Source: Allacma fusca (lineage: Eukaryota > Arthropoda > Collembola > Symphypleona > Sminthuridae). From it: a DNA stretch of 64,000 nucleotides. Numbering within the stretch: the stretch's first letter is position 1; every line of letters starts with the position of its first letter. Under the pieces are notes generated by a model. The model did not search any database. It saw only the letters and a list, made by a program, of their open reading frames with translations, and had not been told where the DNA came from. Positions 32,874 to 47,374 of the stretch are shown piece after piece. The translations under genes and the position numbers were made by a program. The stretch covers positions 27,724,654 to 27,788,653 of the forward strand of contig OX359250.1 in the NCBI GenBank assembly GCA_947179485.1, read 5' to 3'.

Positions 32874-33354
32874 TTGCTCAGCCTGTTTTTTATAAAATAT
32901 TCTGAATTGCGCAATCTAAAATCGTGTGTTAGTTCACTTTGGCTTGGGTTTAGCTACTGAAGCCACTTCAGTTTCAACGTTAACTTAAATAACAAAGGTA
33001 TGAGAATATCTTCTTGGATCGGAAATGAAATGTACTCCGAATACTACAAAACCGTATTCTGTAAGTTAGTTCAATGAGTCGCAAATGAAAGACGGTCTTG
33101 AAGACATGGGGGGAGCATTGATTCCAGAACCTGAACAATGACTATGAAAATGTGGAATAATAAACACAACGATGTTACCGAAAAAGATGTCATTCTAAAA
33201 AAGATCGGAAGTGTCAAGTGCCCATAAAAGTTGACTTTTGTAAATTTATTGAGTTTTATTTAAATGCAAACGACTGGAAAAACGTAAAACTAAATCCTAG
33301 CAGATGTGGTTCATTTCCAACATACTTACATGCAATAAACCTGCAGAGAAGTGC

Positions 33355-33701
33355 AGAGATGTACACGGATTGAGATGCTCGGAGATGGTCTGAGATGGTT
33401 GTTATTGTTGGAGAGGGCAGGGAGAGATGAGCGGGTTGAGATGGTCGGAGATGGTCAAGATTGTTGAGATGGTCTGAGTGGGTCGAGATAATCATAGTGG
33501 GTTGAGATGGTCAGAGTGGGATGAGATAATCACAGTGGGTTGAGATGGTCAGAGTGGATCGAGATGGCCAGAGTGGGTCGAGATGGTCAGAGTGGATCGA
33601 GATAGTCAGAGTGGATCGAGATGGTCAAAGTGGGGTTGGGATAGTCAGAGTGGGTTGAGATGGTCAGAGTGTGTTGAGATGGGCAGAGTGGGTTGAGATG
33701 A
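33355..33701. repeat. 19-bp minisatellite (copy B)
   Basis: Same array as 6800..7146 with the same unit order and number. Confidence 0.9.
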
Positions 33702-33870
33702 CCAACTCAATTCCAACTATGTACGAGCAAGTTTGTAAATCTCATGTTTACATGTTACTGAATATTTGCTGATGTAGTATTTTTATGAACAAACGATTAG
33801 CGTACGTTCTAGCGATTCATGTCCCTGCTGCAGTATATGACATTACATTTTAGTAATCTCTTTCATCAAC

Positions 33871-34211
33871 ATGACGTTGGAGAACAGTAAGATATTTTTT
33901 ATTTATATAAACTAGACATTTTCATTTCTCAACTATCGAAACTATTTGTGCTTTTGGAATTTATAGGTTGTAGGCGTTACATTGATTGTATTCATTGCAC
34001 GTCTTCTGGTTCTCAGTGGGTTAAACTCCTGAACCAAACACAATGTTGTTCGTCGAACTTAAGCAAATTGGACGCTCTGTTTGTTTCCGTCACATCTGAT
34101 GAAAAAGATTGCCCAATTCAACTTAATTCAAATTTAAGCTTGGGAATGGTGTTGGGTAAAAATAAATATTTGTACCGACTTTCGTATAATTATCAACCGT
34201 GTCAAAGATAA
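33871..34211 (+). CDS. Small Cys-containing protein (copy B)
   Basis: Same gene; exons 33871..33886 and 33967..34211. Identical exon 2 protein. Confidence 0.55.
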
Positions 34212-34418
34212 ATGAAACAAAATCTCTGTATAGGAACTGTGATCGTCTCGGTTCTTCTAATTTTTGGGTTAATCTGGATGTGTACTACAGCCAGAGTGAA
34301 AATGCGTTGCTTAAATTGGAATGAAACCTTTTCTGGTTTAGCTAGTACGCAGGAGAATATTAAAATCGCTACAAGTATCGAGTTGCAAGAGATCGACCTT
34401 CACGAGAGTGCTGCTTAA
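34212..34418 (+). CDS. Small single-pass membrane protein (copy B)
   Basis: Same as 7657..7863, identical protein. Confidence 0.55.
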   Translation: MKQNLCIGTVIVSVLLIFGLIWMCTTARVKMRCLNWNETFSGLASTQENIKIATSIELQEIDLHESAA

Positions 34419-34786
34419 TTATTTGTGGTAGTTTTTAACGTTACATAATGTTATTATTAATACCCGAGTAAGGCATACAATAAATATTACATATAATGCA
34501 TACATACATACAATCAATATCAATACACAGTGTTAAGGAATTTCTCAGAAAAAATCAGTGAAAATAAATGTTGCAGATATCCCTGTGCAATAGATTGTAA
34601 CTAAACTACATTTTAGCTTTCTCAGATTACAAATTTTATAAATCAAATATATTTTGAAAAATTGTTATGTGACAGTAAACAAATTCTAGATAAACAATTT
34701 GACAGGGAATTGCAAAAGCAAAAATGTAAAAATTAATGAGTATGTGAAAGGATAATAAACCGTTTATAAAATTCATAATGCTGGTT

Positions 34787-35929
34787 TCACTTTTTCATTC
34801 TTGGTTTAGCAGGTTTAGTTTTTGTGTTTGGAGTTTTTTCAATTTTGATTCGATCCTTTTTCTTTGGAACGTTCTTCTTTTTGTTTCCTTTACATCTCGC
34901 AAGCTTTTGATGAGATGTCAAACTCCGCTGGTTCTTAAATGTTTTCCCACATTTACGACAAGGAATTCTTGATGAAGGCGCATGAACTGACTTCAAGTGA
35001 CGAGTCAAATGGGAATTATTAGTAAATTTCGCCATACATTGATCGCAGGCGAAATCTGAAAATCAAATGTAATAAATCATCATGATAAAGGCAATTTAGA
35101 ACCACTGGTCATACGAATTGTAAAACAACGTACTCATATCTAAACTTCGAACGTCCTTCCTCTTCTTGCGAGTAGAAATAGAACTCTCGGGGTACGTTTG
35201 CACCGAAACATCCATCATTAATGCTCCTGTTGTAGTTTGAGTTTCCACATCTACCAATGCTGCAGTATCCTGCGTCTGAGTTTGCACGTGTACCATTGAT
35301 ACAGTATCCCGAGTCCGCGTTTTCACATCTAAAATAAAATGCAAACCAATTTCATAATCTCATCCTACAATCTATAAATATCGTAATGTTTAAATTCTTA
35401 CCTGACGTGTTTTCAGCCAGATGAAGTATTTTCAAATTTATCTCATTGCTGGCACTTTCTTCCTCCATACCATCCATCATCTTTCCAAAAAATATGGATT
35501 CTACGTTTGTAGCAGAATTATTCGTAATACAGTAGTGACAATGATTATAAACTCGGTAATGGAAACGGCAAAGGGTGTCAGTCATATCCTTGTCAAAACT
35601 TTCAATTGGTTCCCAGGTGTCAGATGTACTTAAAGAAAAAGTACATATTCGAACATACAGTCACTTCCCACTAACTTCTTTTGATATTAACTAATTAATA
35701 ATTCCAAAATTTACCTATCAAACCCATACCAATGGACACGATATCTCAAACTTAAATCCACAACAGATTGTTCAATTCCATAAATGGAATGCACGTCAAA
35801 TGTATCATTTCTACTTGTATCTTTTACAAATGTTTGCTCTACAATCACTTCTATTTCAGTCGTTAATAATGGATTGCAAATAAGCGGATCATTGGCCGCA
35901 CGGAAATAATTTTCTAAAGCAGAACCCAT
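34787..35929 (-). CDS. Chromodomain/zinc-finger protein, four exons (copy B)
   Basis: Same gene; exons 35929..35715, 35628..35402, 35328..35134 and 35055..34787. A one-base change next to the exon 2 acceptor (TAAGTACATC instead of copy A's TAAGCACATC on the - strand) keeps the AG. It changes the first exon base and hence the codon completed by the splice. Confidence 0.8.
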
Positions 35930-36170
35930 TTATTCACAGCTTCCAGACGTGAATGTATTATCTGAAAAATTAAAATATTATATTCCCATTGAAGCCCGAT
36001 TTGAACGTTCCCTCCTCAGTGTTTGTATAGTTGAAGCGTCTTGTCCGTTGATGGCAAGTTCATATGTAACTTGTGAAAACCTAAAGTAAAAACCCGTATA
36101 TACGATGTACATACATACATGTGTCAATATCACCCAAATGTTACTAAATTAGCTAAGAAATTAGCACCAA

Positions 36171-37115
36171 CATTCTAATTTAAACAGATTAAATTCAAAT
36201 GTTATACATAAGGAGAACTTTCGGAAGCATCTGCATAGTTCGACAATATTTGGTTACCCGGGTATCTTCATTTAAAATAGTGACGAACTTAAGCCTACAT
36301 GTCACATGCAATGATTTTCTCTGATTTTACCACCGAGATTATTATTACCGTATCTTCCCTTCAAGGATCAGATAACGAGGTACTTATTTAACACAAACAC
36401 ATAGTTCGACATTATGTCTGCTGCCCGAGAATCTCACTTTAAGAGAATATCCGGGTATTTAAGCTATTGGACTTATAGGCATAATACAAGTTCGCTCCAC
36501 TAACATTTTAATTTAAACATTTTAAATGCAATTGCTATATATAAGGAAAACCTTTGGTAGCATCTGCACCGTTTGACATTATGTTGATACCCGGATATTT
36601 TTATTGAAAATAAAATTGAACTTATGCCTATGCGTCATATGCTATAATTTTTCCGATTTTTTCACCAAGATCGTTATTAATTTATATCCTCTTCATACAT
36701 CTTATAACGGAGTACTTATTTACCACATATGCATAGTTTGACATTAGGTCCGCTGCCCGAGAACCTCACTTTACAATATCCGGGTATTTAAGCTATTGGA
36801 CTTATAGGCATAATACATGTTCGCTCCACTAACATTTTAATTTAAACATTTTAAACGCAATTGCTATATATTAGAAGAACCTTTGGTAGCATCTGCACCG
36901 TTTGACATTATGTTGATACCCGGGTATCTTTATTGAAACTAAAATTGAACTTTTGCCTATGCGTCATATGCTATAATTTTTCCCAATTTTTCACCAAGAT
37001 CGTTATTTATGTATATCCTCTTCATACATCTTATAACGGAGTACTTATTTACCACATATGCTTAGTTCGACATTAGGCTTACTACCCGGGAATATTACAT
37101 TACAATATCCGGGTA
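36171..37115. repeat. Three ~330-bp repeats (copy B)
   Basis: Same repeat block as 9616..10560. Confidence 0.85.
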
Positions 37116-37565
37116 TTTAAGAAATTTTGTGTTATGTAAACAATACATATTCGCCATCTATAATACTTTTGTAGACTTATCCTATATATGTAACTACATA
37201 TAACATAATGATGTAACCTCAAGTATTGTATGTTCCCATATTCCAAAAAAAGATAACCATCGAAAAGGATATTTGCTGTACTCAAATCTTACATAATTGT
37301 GAAAATCTACTTTCTATTTTAATAAACACATCGTTAGGCAATTTACATCAAATTCATTCTACGTCACATTAATGTTTACACACCAACCTATTTCACAAGA
37401 ATACAATACATAAAAGATAATCATTATTCAAACCGTGCCAATTTATAATTATCAACAAATAAATCATTAAATTGACCATATTATATTTTTAGAAAATAAA
37501 TATGTCACGTTATAAGCACATTATATATAATTGTAGCAGATTTGACAAATCTCATTTTTTCGGTG

Positions 37566-39408
37566 TCACTTTATTCTTCCAAGAAAGCGTATCTTTAAAA
37601 TACCCAGGCTGCGTATGCTTAGTTGCTCTAGGAGGTTGAACACGTGCTCCGAATGCGACTTGTTCAACCGTCTGTAAAGACAGATTTTCCACCTGAGAAA
37701 CGTTCTCCGACGACTGATGATGTTGTCCGGATCAGACTGTGATTGATCTTGTACGATCACTATTTCTCGCTCGTGAGTAATTTGATTCGTCAAAGATTGC
37801 TGCAGCTGAGATAATAACATTGACTCTGGTTGTTGTTCGATGTGATGAAAGTCTCGGGGTTGGTCATTGACTTCTAATTGCAATAATTGTTGGGAACCAG
37901 CTAGCAAGTGTCGAGACTCATTGTCTGCAGAGATTTGTGACTGTGGTTGTTGTTGCTGCTGTTGTTTTAACTCAAAATATCTCTGCTCGGCCTCCTCATC
38001 AAATTCACGAACACGAGAATCCCGGTAAAACCTCTCCCGTCCCCAGCGTTCTCTTCTATGTTCATTAGCTCGCTGTAGAACTTCAAGATTTTCGCTAATC
38101 CTGTTTTCAAGTTGATTTACACGAATCGTAAGGAACTGACAGTCAGCTGAAAGCTGCTCATGTAAATTTAGGATTCGAAGCTGTTGACCTTGAATTTGAT
38201 TGATAGTTTCTAATGTACCTGAATCCGAAGGTTGCAAATTATGACGAATCCCAGATTGTCCAGAAGAACCCGTGGGCGGTACAGACTGGCTCCAACTCGG
38301 GGCATTTGTCGAAGTTTCATTTTGAATCTCTGGAGACAATGCTAGAGGTGGCTGTGGTGCCTGTCTACGTACAGGACTTCTCACAACTACATTTGATCGT
38401 GAATTATTAAATAATAAATCGTCTGGTATCAAATTTGTTGACATGTCAACCAATTCTTCAAAGAAATGAGCAGGGTCACGAGCTATACCATTTCCACCTG
38501 ATCTTGAACGCTGAGCACAACAATTTCCTCTTCTTCTGGAGATCCAGCTTTGTCCAGCGATGACCAGTCTGCCTAAACGACCCCTTGTCCAGTAGCTCAC
38601 ATCGCTAATACATTCCATCATCCGTCTGAAGAATGAACTTATACGCAATTGATAGATTCTGCATATAATTCCAATACTGAAGATACATAAAATCAAGAAA
38701 ACTCCAACAAAAAGACCATTACTGAAATTTCCTGCAAGCAAACGAATATGTAACTATATAATTTATTTTCTTACATAAACTAATACATATTCAATAACCC
38801 TTACATTTCGGTACATATGTACACAACAGTAATAGAACATTTAATTACCAGCGTTTAATTAGGATATTTAACACTTCTAAAAGTAAATAAACAACATTTA
38901 TTCGAACCAGTGCTTGGAGTTTGATGTTTGGATGGGCTGTTTGTCGTTGAGCTGTCAAATTTGGTACAAAAAATCTCATCAATCCCCTCACAGCTATCTG
39001 CTCCCCTTCTAAATGACAGGAAATTTGAAGTGACATTTTCCAAAATATCCACACAAAGACAATCCTCCCGCTCCAGAATAACCCAGACACAGTCAGGCAA
39101 ACATCGGTCGCATTCATTAAAAAGATGACACACTAGAATCAATATTACACGAAAATGGATAAGATTCAATTTTATGTATTTACGAATCAGAGAAATGACA
39201 GAATAATAATAACTTACTAATTGCATATCTAAAATAATTGAACTAATGGTAACAACTTAATGTTTAAATCAACCACAACCCATCTTGTGAAATCCCAGAA
39301 TCCTCTTCCTAATCGTATGAGACCATTGCAAGTAAGAAAATACAACTTGAGAAATACATGAATATTCAAATAGAAAAAAATCAAATTCGTAAAAGTATAC
39401 CTTCCCAT
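37566..39408 (-). CDS. Membrane/coiled-coil protein, four exons (copy B)
   Basis: Same gene; exons 39408..39401, 39228..39218, 39132..38908 and 38731..37566. Identical protein in the long exon. The copy C equivalent lies beyond the window. Confidence 0.6.
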
Positions 39409-39742
39409 TATTCAGTCATTGGTTCTACGCAATACGTTTTTGTCAATTCAATCAAAATCCCGCTGCTTCACACCAACTGCACCTAAAAATAACAATATTA
39501 CACAAAGCACCATCGTACTAGTTTTACAAATAAATAAAACCTTAGAGCACCTATACATAAGACTTACCTAATAATTATTTTCCTCCGTCAGTTCCACCCT
39601 CGTTAAAAGTGATTTTAAACGAGATGCTCAAACTGTGAAGCCAACCGTATAACCATCGACACGCATATGCATAGACAGACAGAGTCCGACGACGCATGAT
39701 ATAGTTCATTGATAGTATATCTCGCTACTACCACAACCTCCA

Positions 39743-39747
<5 letters not shown>

Positions 39748-39798
<51 letters not shown>
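39748..39798. repeat. (AT)n microsatellite, 51 bp (copy B)
   Basis: Five AT units longer than in copy A. Useful as a copy-specific tag. Confidence 0.97.
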
Positions 39799-39799
<1 letters not shown>

Positions 39800-40062
39800 G
39801 CATTGTCATCTTCTCAATACACTATCGATTTACCCGGAAAGTTCAAATATCATACACAGTATCCAAACTCAACCCCAACACACTCCCAAACATCCTCCGA
39901 CACGGGGCCCCCACACCGAACACCTCCGAACTTAAGCCCCGCCTCCCCGGAACCCGCACATGACCCATAATACCCGGGTAAAATGCCCTGAGGGCTTCGG
40001 AGGAAAAAATGATCTAAACTTTATACTACTCCCACCAAACATGGGCGCCTGCCTAGATTCTA

Positions 40063-41089
40063 CCCAGTCACTCGAAATGTATAGGATCCTACATGTAAAA
40101 TCTATAGGATAAAAGTATCAGATCTGCGGACGATATCTCAAACGATTTTCTTACAGGATCCTATACTATCCCATAGTTACTAATCCCAACCTCGCATGGG
40201 ATTTTCTCTAGCTTGTCCTATAGTTGAAAATTTATTATTATCTTATGCGCTTCTCTACTTCTACTCCATTTTCCTCCAAAATTAAAACTACATAACCATC
40301 TTTACTACAGTTAGCTTAATTTTTAGACAATTGTAAATATTCTAAATATTTACAATTGTCTAAACAATTAAGCTAACTGCCATTAACGTTTTCATACATG
40401 TACATCTCCTCAAATTGTCAATAGTAATACACCCTACACTGCAATTCTATGTAGAAATAACATGTAACACTACAAAATAAAATTGCAGCCACAAGTAAAT
40501 AATTTCACGTATAAATTGAAAAAAAGAACAATAACAATCACACACTGGTTATATTTTCCGCTTGTCTTACTATTACTAATTGTAAGTTAAAATTGAAACA
40601 ATCTAAAGAACAGGTAAGTCGATTTGGTGTTCATCACAACCAAAGAACACGTGAATGACAACTGCAGTTGATTAAGTAGGGCGAATTTGGCGGTTATAAT
40701 ATATGTGTTGTACAAACGATGAGGAGCGCAGAATCCTTGTCAAAGCAAGTACAGGATTTTTCTAAAAATGTCCTATGGTACCCGAAACCATAGGATTTTT
40801 CTGAAAATGTCCTATAGAACTCGAACTTGCAGGATATGCGGCACCCAACTTATAGGATTTCTTTAAAAACTTCCTATGGTACCCTCAGCTTATGGGATTT
40901 TTCTGAAAACTTCCTATGGTACTATATACTATATCTACTATACTATACTATATCTTATAAGAATCGCGTGCCAGTTTCTGACGAGCTGAATGATTTCTAT
41001 AAGATCCTATATGGCTTGTGGGATTTCTGGTACATTTTCTCACAGAAATTGCATCCTATAGGAATCCCATACAGTTTGAAGTGACTGGG
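40063..41089. mobile_element. MITE with TA target duplication (copy B)
   Basis: Same element and same insertion site as 13498..14524. Confidence 0.8.
40308..40379. repeat. Foldback with ~34-bp arms (copy B)
   Basis: Same foldback as 13743..13814. Confidence 0.9.
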
Positions 41090-41758
41090 TAGGCCCTATC
41101 ATAGGCTAAGGCTCCAGGATGCGGCAAGTTGGGATATAAATCTAGGCGAGGTTCTAGGCTGGGCAATCACCGCTACAATATAGGCTTAGGGAAAATCTAG
41201 GCTATTCAGGCAGGCTACAAGTTCGTTCAAGTAAAGGCTACGCGTTAGTGGTGAACATTCTCAAGCTCTTGAAGCGTACCTGATAGAATTTTTTAGGTGT
41301 GAGTAGAACACCCGAGGAGATAATTTAATGCACATTCTGACATTGTTTTCACATAAATGACGTCTGCGTCAAATATTTGTTCTAACGTGATATCGTAGCG
41401 TTGCTTTTCGTCGTTTAAAGCGTTTTCATCATTTTCAGTAACAGAATATTGATTCCTTTGACAAACCCAACCAGAAAACTTGGTTTTAACTTTTGAGGCC
41501 GCAAAAGCAACTTCTATTTTAGCTTTTTTTAGCTATTAATTTATTTCCAACTTTTTGATTCAAAAGCACAGATTACAATGGTATCCAAGCAAAGGTGTCC
41601 AAAAGGTTCAGCCTACCTAAAATACTGCATATTTTTTGCAGCGTTGCCTTCCCTACATATTAACCTATATTATTTATCAAAAATAAATCGCCTACCTATT
41701 TGCCTACATATATACTCCTGTAATGTTTATGCCTATTTTTTAGCCTATAAAGACCTAG

Positions 41759-42819
41759 GGTGGTATTCAGGTTGCTACACTCCCACTCAAATCCGCACTC
41801 AACTCACAAATTTTTGAGTGGGAGTGACGTTTTGGTATTCAGGTTGAGTTTTCTCAACCTCCACTCAGTAAGTGCACTCCCGTTAGTGAGTGACACATTA
41901 AGTCACCAATTTGGTCACTAGATTCTCCACTCGCCTGAAGTTACATATGTACATGCGTCAATTGAGACTTATTTAAAATAAAGGTGCAGCAAAGGAGCAT
42001 AACCTATCAGCGATTTGAACGCCTCCAAAAGTTTAAAAATCTGTTTAAACTGAACCTCAGGAATTTAAAAGATTTATCAAATCCCTTCGAACTCTTCAGT
42101 GACAATTTATTTCGGGAGAGATTTCGATTTAGTAAAACCTTATAAGTGCCGCATTCCTGTTACCAATTGTCAAAACTCAGTTACTATCATCTAAAGGTGG
42201 ACATGTTCCAATTATTTTTCAGATACTTGTCGCATTAAGATTTTTGGCCACTGGGTCATTTCAATCAGTAATAATTGCGGACACAGTTTTCATTTCTCAA
42301 CCATCCGTTCCCCGAATCATATTCACAATACATATTTACAATTGTGGGTTGAAGGGTGGGAGTTGAATTCTATTGCCAATTTTTTCCATACCTTTTCTTT
42401 GGCGTCGTTGAAAACTATTGGTTTTTTGTTTTCAATAACGTGTTGAGGGGATTTCACAAAGGAAATTAAAAATCCTCGTTCGGATGTACCTAAAGGAGGA
42501 ACTTGTCCAGAATTTGATGTTTTTGGGGAGAATTATTGTAAGTTGTTTGTGTCATTTTGTGTGTGAAAATTACAATAATAAATTGTCTTCTGCATTGAAT
42601 GAAATTGTTTAAATGAATTTTTCATTAATGCCGGTAACTACTTATACATAATTACTTCAGATCCCAACTGTAAGGGCTCACTCACATGAGTGCTGGTTTT
42701 ATTTTTGAGCGGTGGAAACTTGTATTCCATTGCCACTAGTACTCACACTCATTCTCTGACTCACACTCAAGCTAGTTCTAGTGTTAGTGCGAGTATTTAA
42801 ATGTAACTTGAATACCACC
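41759..42819. mobile_element. PIF/Harbinger-like element (copy B)
   Basis: Same insertion as 15194..16253, with one extra base (GGTGGACATG for GGTGAAATG). Confidence 0.6.
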
Positions 42820-42890
42820 GCTAGTCTTAGCCTATAAAGGTTTATTTTTTCAACTAAAAATCATCTATGTATGTATACGTACAATCGTAA

Positions 42891-43862
42891 TGGTGCTGGT
42901 AGACTACTCAGTTTCAGGTTCAGGTTCATGCTTTTCTAAGGTTTTCCTTCAGAATTCGTGTTTATACTTCAGGTTAAGGTTCAGTTTCAGGTTAATCATT
43001 TTCTGAAACCTTAAGCTTCAGGTTTTACAAAACCTGAAGGTCATGTAGACTTTAAAATCAGCTTCAGAATCAGGATTTTAACTACACGTTTATACTTCTC
43101 AGAATCATCATTAGGTTCAGGTTAAGGTTCAGGTTAAACTGATTAAAATTTGGTTTAAAATTTCCTTAAATGAAAACATGAAGCCTTGTTTTCGATGGTA
43201 GCATATAGCATAGAGAACAATTTGATTGGCAGTATAACTGTTTCATAAACCATTTTGAATTTCAAAACCATTTCAAATCTTTTTTGGTCATTTTGAAGTT
43301 CAATTAGCAAGTGCAGTTCGCCCTGAAGAACTCGATTCTTAAAAATACTCCTGATGTACTTGCACCGTTTTTTTTTCTTTATAAGGTTCGTCGAATCAAT
43401 ACCAGCTCCAGTATATCTAATTCGTCAGACATTTGCTAAGATCTAATGTTAAACGAAAGTACTCAGGAACTATATAAATAATAAAAATTCTTTTCAGTAA
43501 TAATAATGCTAGTCATGTACGGCCAGCTCAATAAATAAACAGCTCAACTCCGAAATCTCCTGTAGAACCTGGTAAGCGATAAGTGTGCCAAAATGTAAAG
43601 ATTCCCACCCAAAGGATGACTGAATCATTTTTACAGAAAATTGACTCTAAATGTGTTTCAGCAAAACAATGCCTGTTTCTTAACCTGATGATCATTTATA
43701 CTTACTGGAGAGTTTTTAAATGAGGAAATCTTGTTCCCTGAAGCTTAACCTTAACATGATTCGTTTTTCTGAAGAGCATTTATACTCTTCAGGGTTTCGG
43801 AAATACCTTACCTGATTCTGATTCTTAGCCTGAACATGAACATGAGTAGTCTACCTGCACCA
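42891..43862. mobile_element. MITE with TAA target duplication (copy B)
   Basis: Same element and site as 16325..17296. Confidence 0.75.
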
Positions 43863-44445
43863 TAACACATGAAAAAAATCGAACTACTAAAATGTCACGT
43901 ATTTGAAGAATATTTTTGAGATTTATTTTAAGGTTAAATCAAATAATTGCTTGACAAATTTGTCAACAGATTATTAAATATGCATATTTTTACCTTCGCA
44001 AACTGCCTACCTTGTTCCTAAATAAAAAGTGAACTCTTGCAGCTCCTACATATAATATAGGATTAATTTTAGCGGTAATTACTGCACCCTATTTTACTAC
44101 CTATAATTACTTGGATTTTGCATCCTGCCTATTTTTATCCTATATATAGGCCTATAAATAGGATAGGTGGACACCTTTGAGCCAATGCTAAGGGGGAAAT
44201 GATTTTCACATCCAGTAATGTTAAAAACACAGGAAAACAAATTATTTATTTCAATCATCAACAATATTAAACTAAAATATTCCTTAATCTCTGATTTCTT
44301 CCATAGCCTGTTGGTTAGCTATAATAATTATAGCTAACCAACAAGCTATAAACAACTAATAATTATTTTTAGTTGTTCAATATCAGTTGCATATCCCGAC
44401 GGCTCTTTTAGTTTGATGGAATTATTGTGGCTTGCTTAGATTGCG

Positions 44446-45175
44446 CAGAGGTGTCCATTTGAAATCACCTTCTTTGATCCTTCAGAAGGGTAACCGTTTC
44501 CAATTACCTGTTCCTTCATTGTTCAGTAAAATGAAGCCTTCTGAATATTTACCCATCCTTTGCCCTTCCTTCATCCAAATCCTACTATAATCCTTCCTTC
44601 AGCCTTCAAAAATATTTAAATGCCCTTCATGCGTTACCTTGCTTCCATGTTCATTCAATATAAGTCACAAAATCAGACCTTTAAAATTCAAACTGCTTAC
44701 CGCTGAAAAACTAATAATTAGGTTACAATGAATTGCAATTATTGAAGAGTATCAGTATTACTTAAATGTACAGTGAAGGGAATAGAATGCTCTAGAATTA
44801 CATGCTCCGGGTATCACGCTGCCATTGTGAGATAAGTTTTTCTAGAATAACATTGGACATTAAGCAGGTCCGCCAGAAAAATGTTTTTCAGTTGAGTAAC
44901 GGTGTACGTATGTATGCGTACATGTACTTTAGTTACGGAAGGATTTTGCCTAAAATATAGTAGATGGGATTACAAGTTCCAACGGCGTTCGAAGGCTGTA
45001 AAATTAACATGCTCCTTCACATCCCATTATTTCTGCAAAGAGCAGAGGCTTTCGTGCAGCCTTCGTTTCCTTTCCAGCCTTCCTTCCGCTCCCCTTCATA
45101 ATTGCCAAAGCTAACGCTTAATTCGTTCAAAGAAGCCTTCTTTGAAGGAAATCCTTCGAAGGATGGACACCTCTG
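44446..45175. mobile_element. hAT-like MITE (copy B)
   Basis: Same element and site as 17880..18609. Confidence 0.75.
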
Positions 45176-47133
45176 GATTGCAGCATATATTATGCAGATA
45201 CGTCTGCTTAGCTGAATAATATTAAGTTTAAGAATTTAATAATTTAATAGACGAATATGCATTATAATTTTTTTATCGTTTAGATTGCAAGAATTTATGA
45301 AATTTAGTTATTATTAATTTTAATATTTATTGTTCAGAAAGTTAAAAATGTTGTTAACAACAGGCTTAAGGAAAATTATATTTAAGGGCTGATCCCTTAA
45401 AGATCCCAGTACCAAATTTTTATACTAAGGTCATAGTTACTAAAGACACCCTCCTCCAAAATTTCATGTAGTTCCAAGGGGTGGAACACACTTTTCTAGC
45501 TTGCAATGTTAAATGAGGCCATGGATATTTTTTTATGAAATTGGTGTCAATTTTTGTTTATTTTTGCAAAGGAATGCCAAACCTTAAGGGCTATGTGATT
45601 GTAAAAATTCATGGAGATTCGTCTTGTATTCCCATTGATATGAAACGAATCTTTAAACATTTAGGAAAATCCTAGTTAAATAAAGAGGACTTGAAAATGG
45701 TTTACCATTAGATTTTATGTAGGCTAAGGGAAAAAATATTTTTTTAGCAATCTGTACTTACCAGCAGAGATAATTTTTGTAACTCTTTGTTGCATCTAAA
45801 ACTATTTATGTGTACAGTATATAGTCAGGTGTAACGCAAGTCAACCTAACCTATTGTAGATAAATTTCGATTCAGTTTTTACGTAAACTTATAATCAATG
45901 TCTACAAAGTGATACAAGGTGTATGATTCTTTGCAGGCATTTAATAACTGTAAAAAAGTAATTGGACATTAAAATTTGTTAATAAAATTTCTGTGACGTC
46001 GCAATATTTGCACCATCCTGAAAATTCTACGTTCAGCCGCCCCTGATAGTAACCATTTAAGTATCTATAAGTATTATGCCGTTAGAAGTGTAACATATGC
46101 TGATGGTGGTACAAGATCAACAATGACTAAAAATTATCCAAAGCCATTAAACTGTATTATTTGGACCACCGAATCAGTTATTTTATTCCTTATTGTTCAG
46201 AAGTTTCGTCAGATTTGTCGTCCGGGTCAGGCTCGTTAATTTGAGACAATTTTGGGGGACCAGCTCCTTCAGTGATTGGACAAGGTCCTTTGTTGTAAAT
46301 CAACAGCTGATCTATATATAAAAAAAGTAATCCCGCATGGCATAAACCAACTCAATTTAGTGCCAGAATTAACATTAACTATTCCAGGTATACTTTCTGA
46401 TCCGCTTCACTACACCAGTTTTTTCTGGCCATAATCATCGGATAAATTCATCTCTCTGGCGATCCATATGTTACTGTTCGTAAACGCCCTACTGGCACAA
46501 ATGAGTTGGAGAGACGCAGTTATCGCGCTTGGTCAGATTGGCCAACTTTCCCACACCTCTAACATGCGCAACCTAAACAACAAAGGCCCAGCGCCTTAAC
46601 ATTGCGTGTTTCCTGCGTCTTAACTTCGCGTGTTTCCTGCGCCTTGTGTATGCGCATAATTAGTGCATATTTACAGCTATACTAAAGCGCTTATAGTACA
46701 ATGGTCCTGGGATTGAATAAATGTGTTTAAAGTCGTGCTGCCAACATTTTAAATAATTTTACTTATGATTTATTAGTTATTACAAAACGTAATGACATCA
46801 CTAAATATAAATTGTATCCATTGAAATTAGTTACACAAATGAACTGGTAAACGGAACACATAAGTATTTGTCACAACTCAGATCAAATGGAATTAATACA
46901 CACTTTTGGACAATTATATTTATGTCACTTTCATACACCCGGGATAAGTTAGAATAAACCATACTTGCAGTCGTTCAGTTCATAAAGTGGTGAACTGAAC
47001 TGAACTAGCCATATTTTCATTGCTTTTGAATGAACTTGAACGAACTAGCTAAATGCAAAAATTTTGATTGAATGAACTTGAATTGAACTCAGCAGAACTT
47101 ATTATGAATAAGCTCAATAATGTCGTTTAGTAA

Positions 47134-47373
47134 TATCATTTAACGCGGAGTAATTCTAACGTATTTATTAACAAATACTCAGGAAACGTCCTTGTTGCTG
47201 TTGACTTACTACCGAATCAAAACGACGCGCTCTCGGTTAACCGCCGGGGAAACATTAAAATAACGTTGAAGTTTAGATCTCCGTTGGACGAGGCTGTTCA
47301 AGTTATCGTTTACAGTCATTACCAAAACGTTTTGGAAATAGACAACAACCGTCAGGTTATATTGGATTATTAG
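47134..47373 (+). pseudogene. C-terminal remnant of a Polinton-type capsid protein (copy B)
   Basis: Same remnant as 20568..20807, unchanged. Confidence 0.55.
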
Positions 47374-47374
47374 G

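Larger units (their letters stand above)
41590..44179. mobile_element. hAT-like element with nested insertions (copy B)
   Basis: Same element as 15025..17613, one base longer because of the extra base near 42185. Confidence 0.65.
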
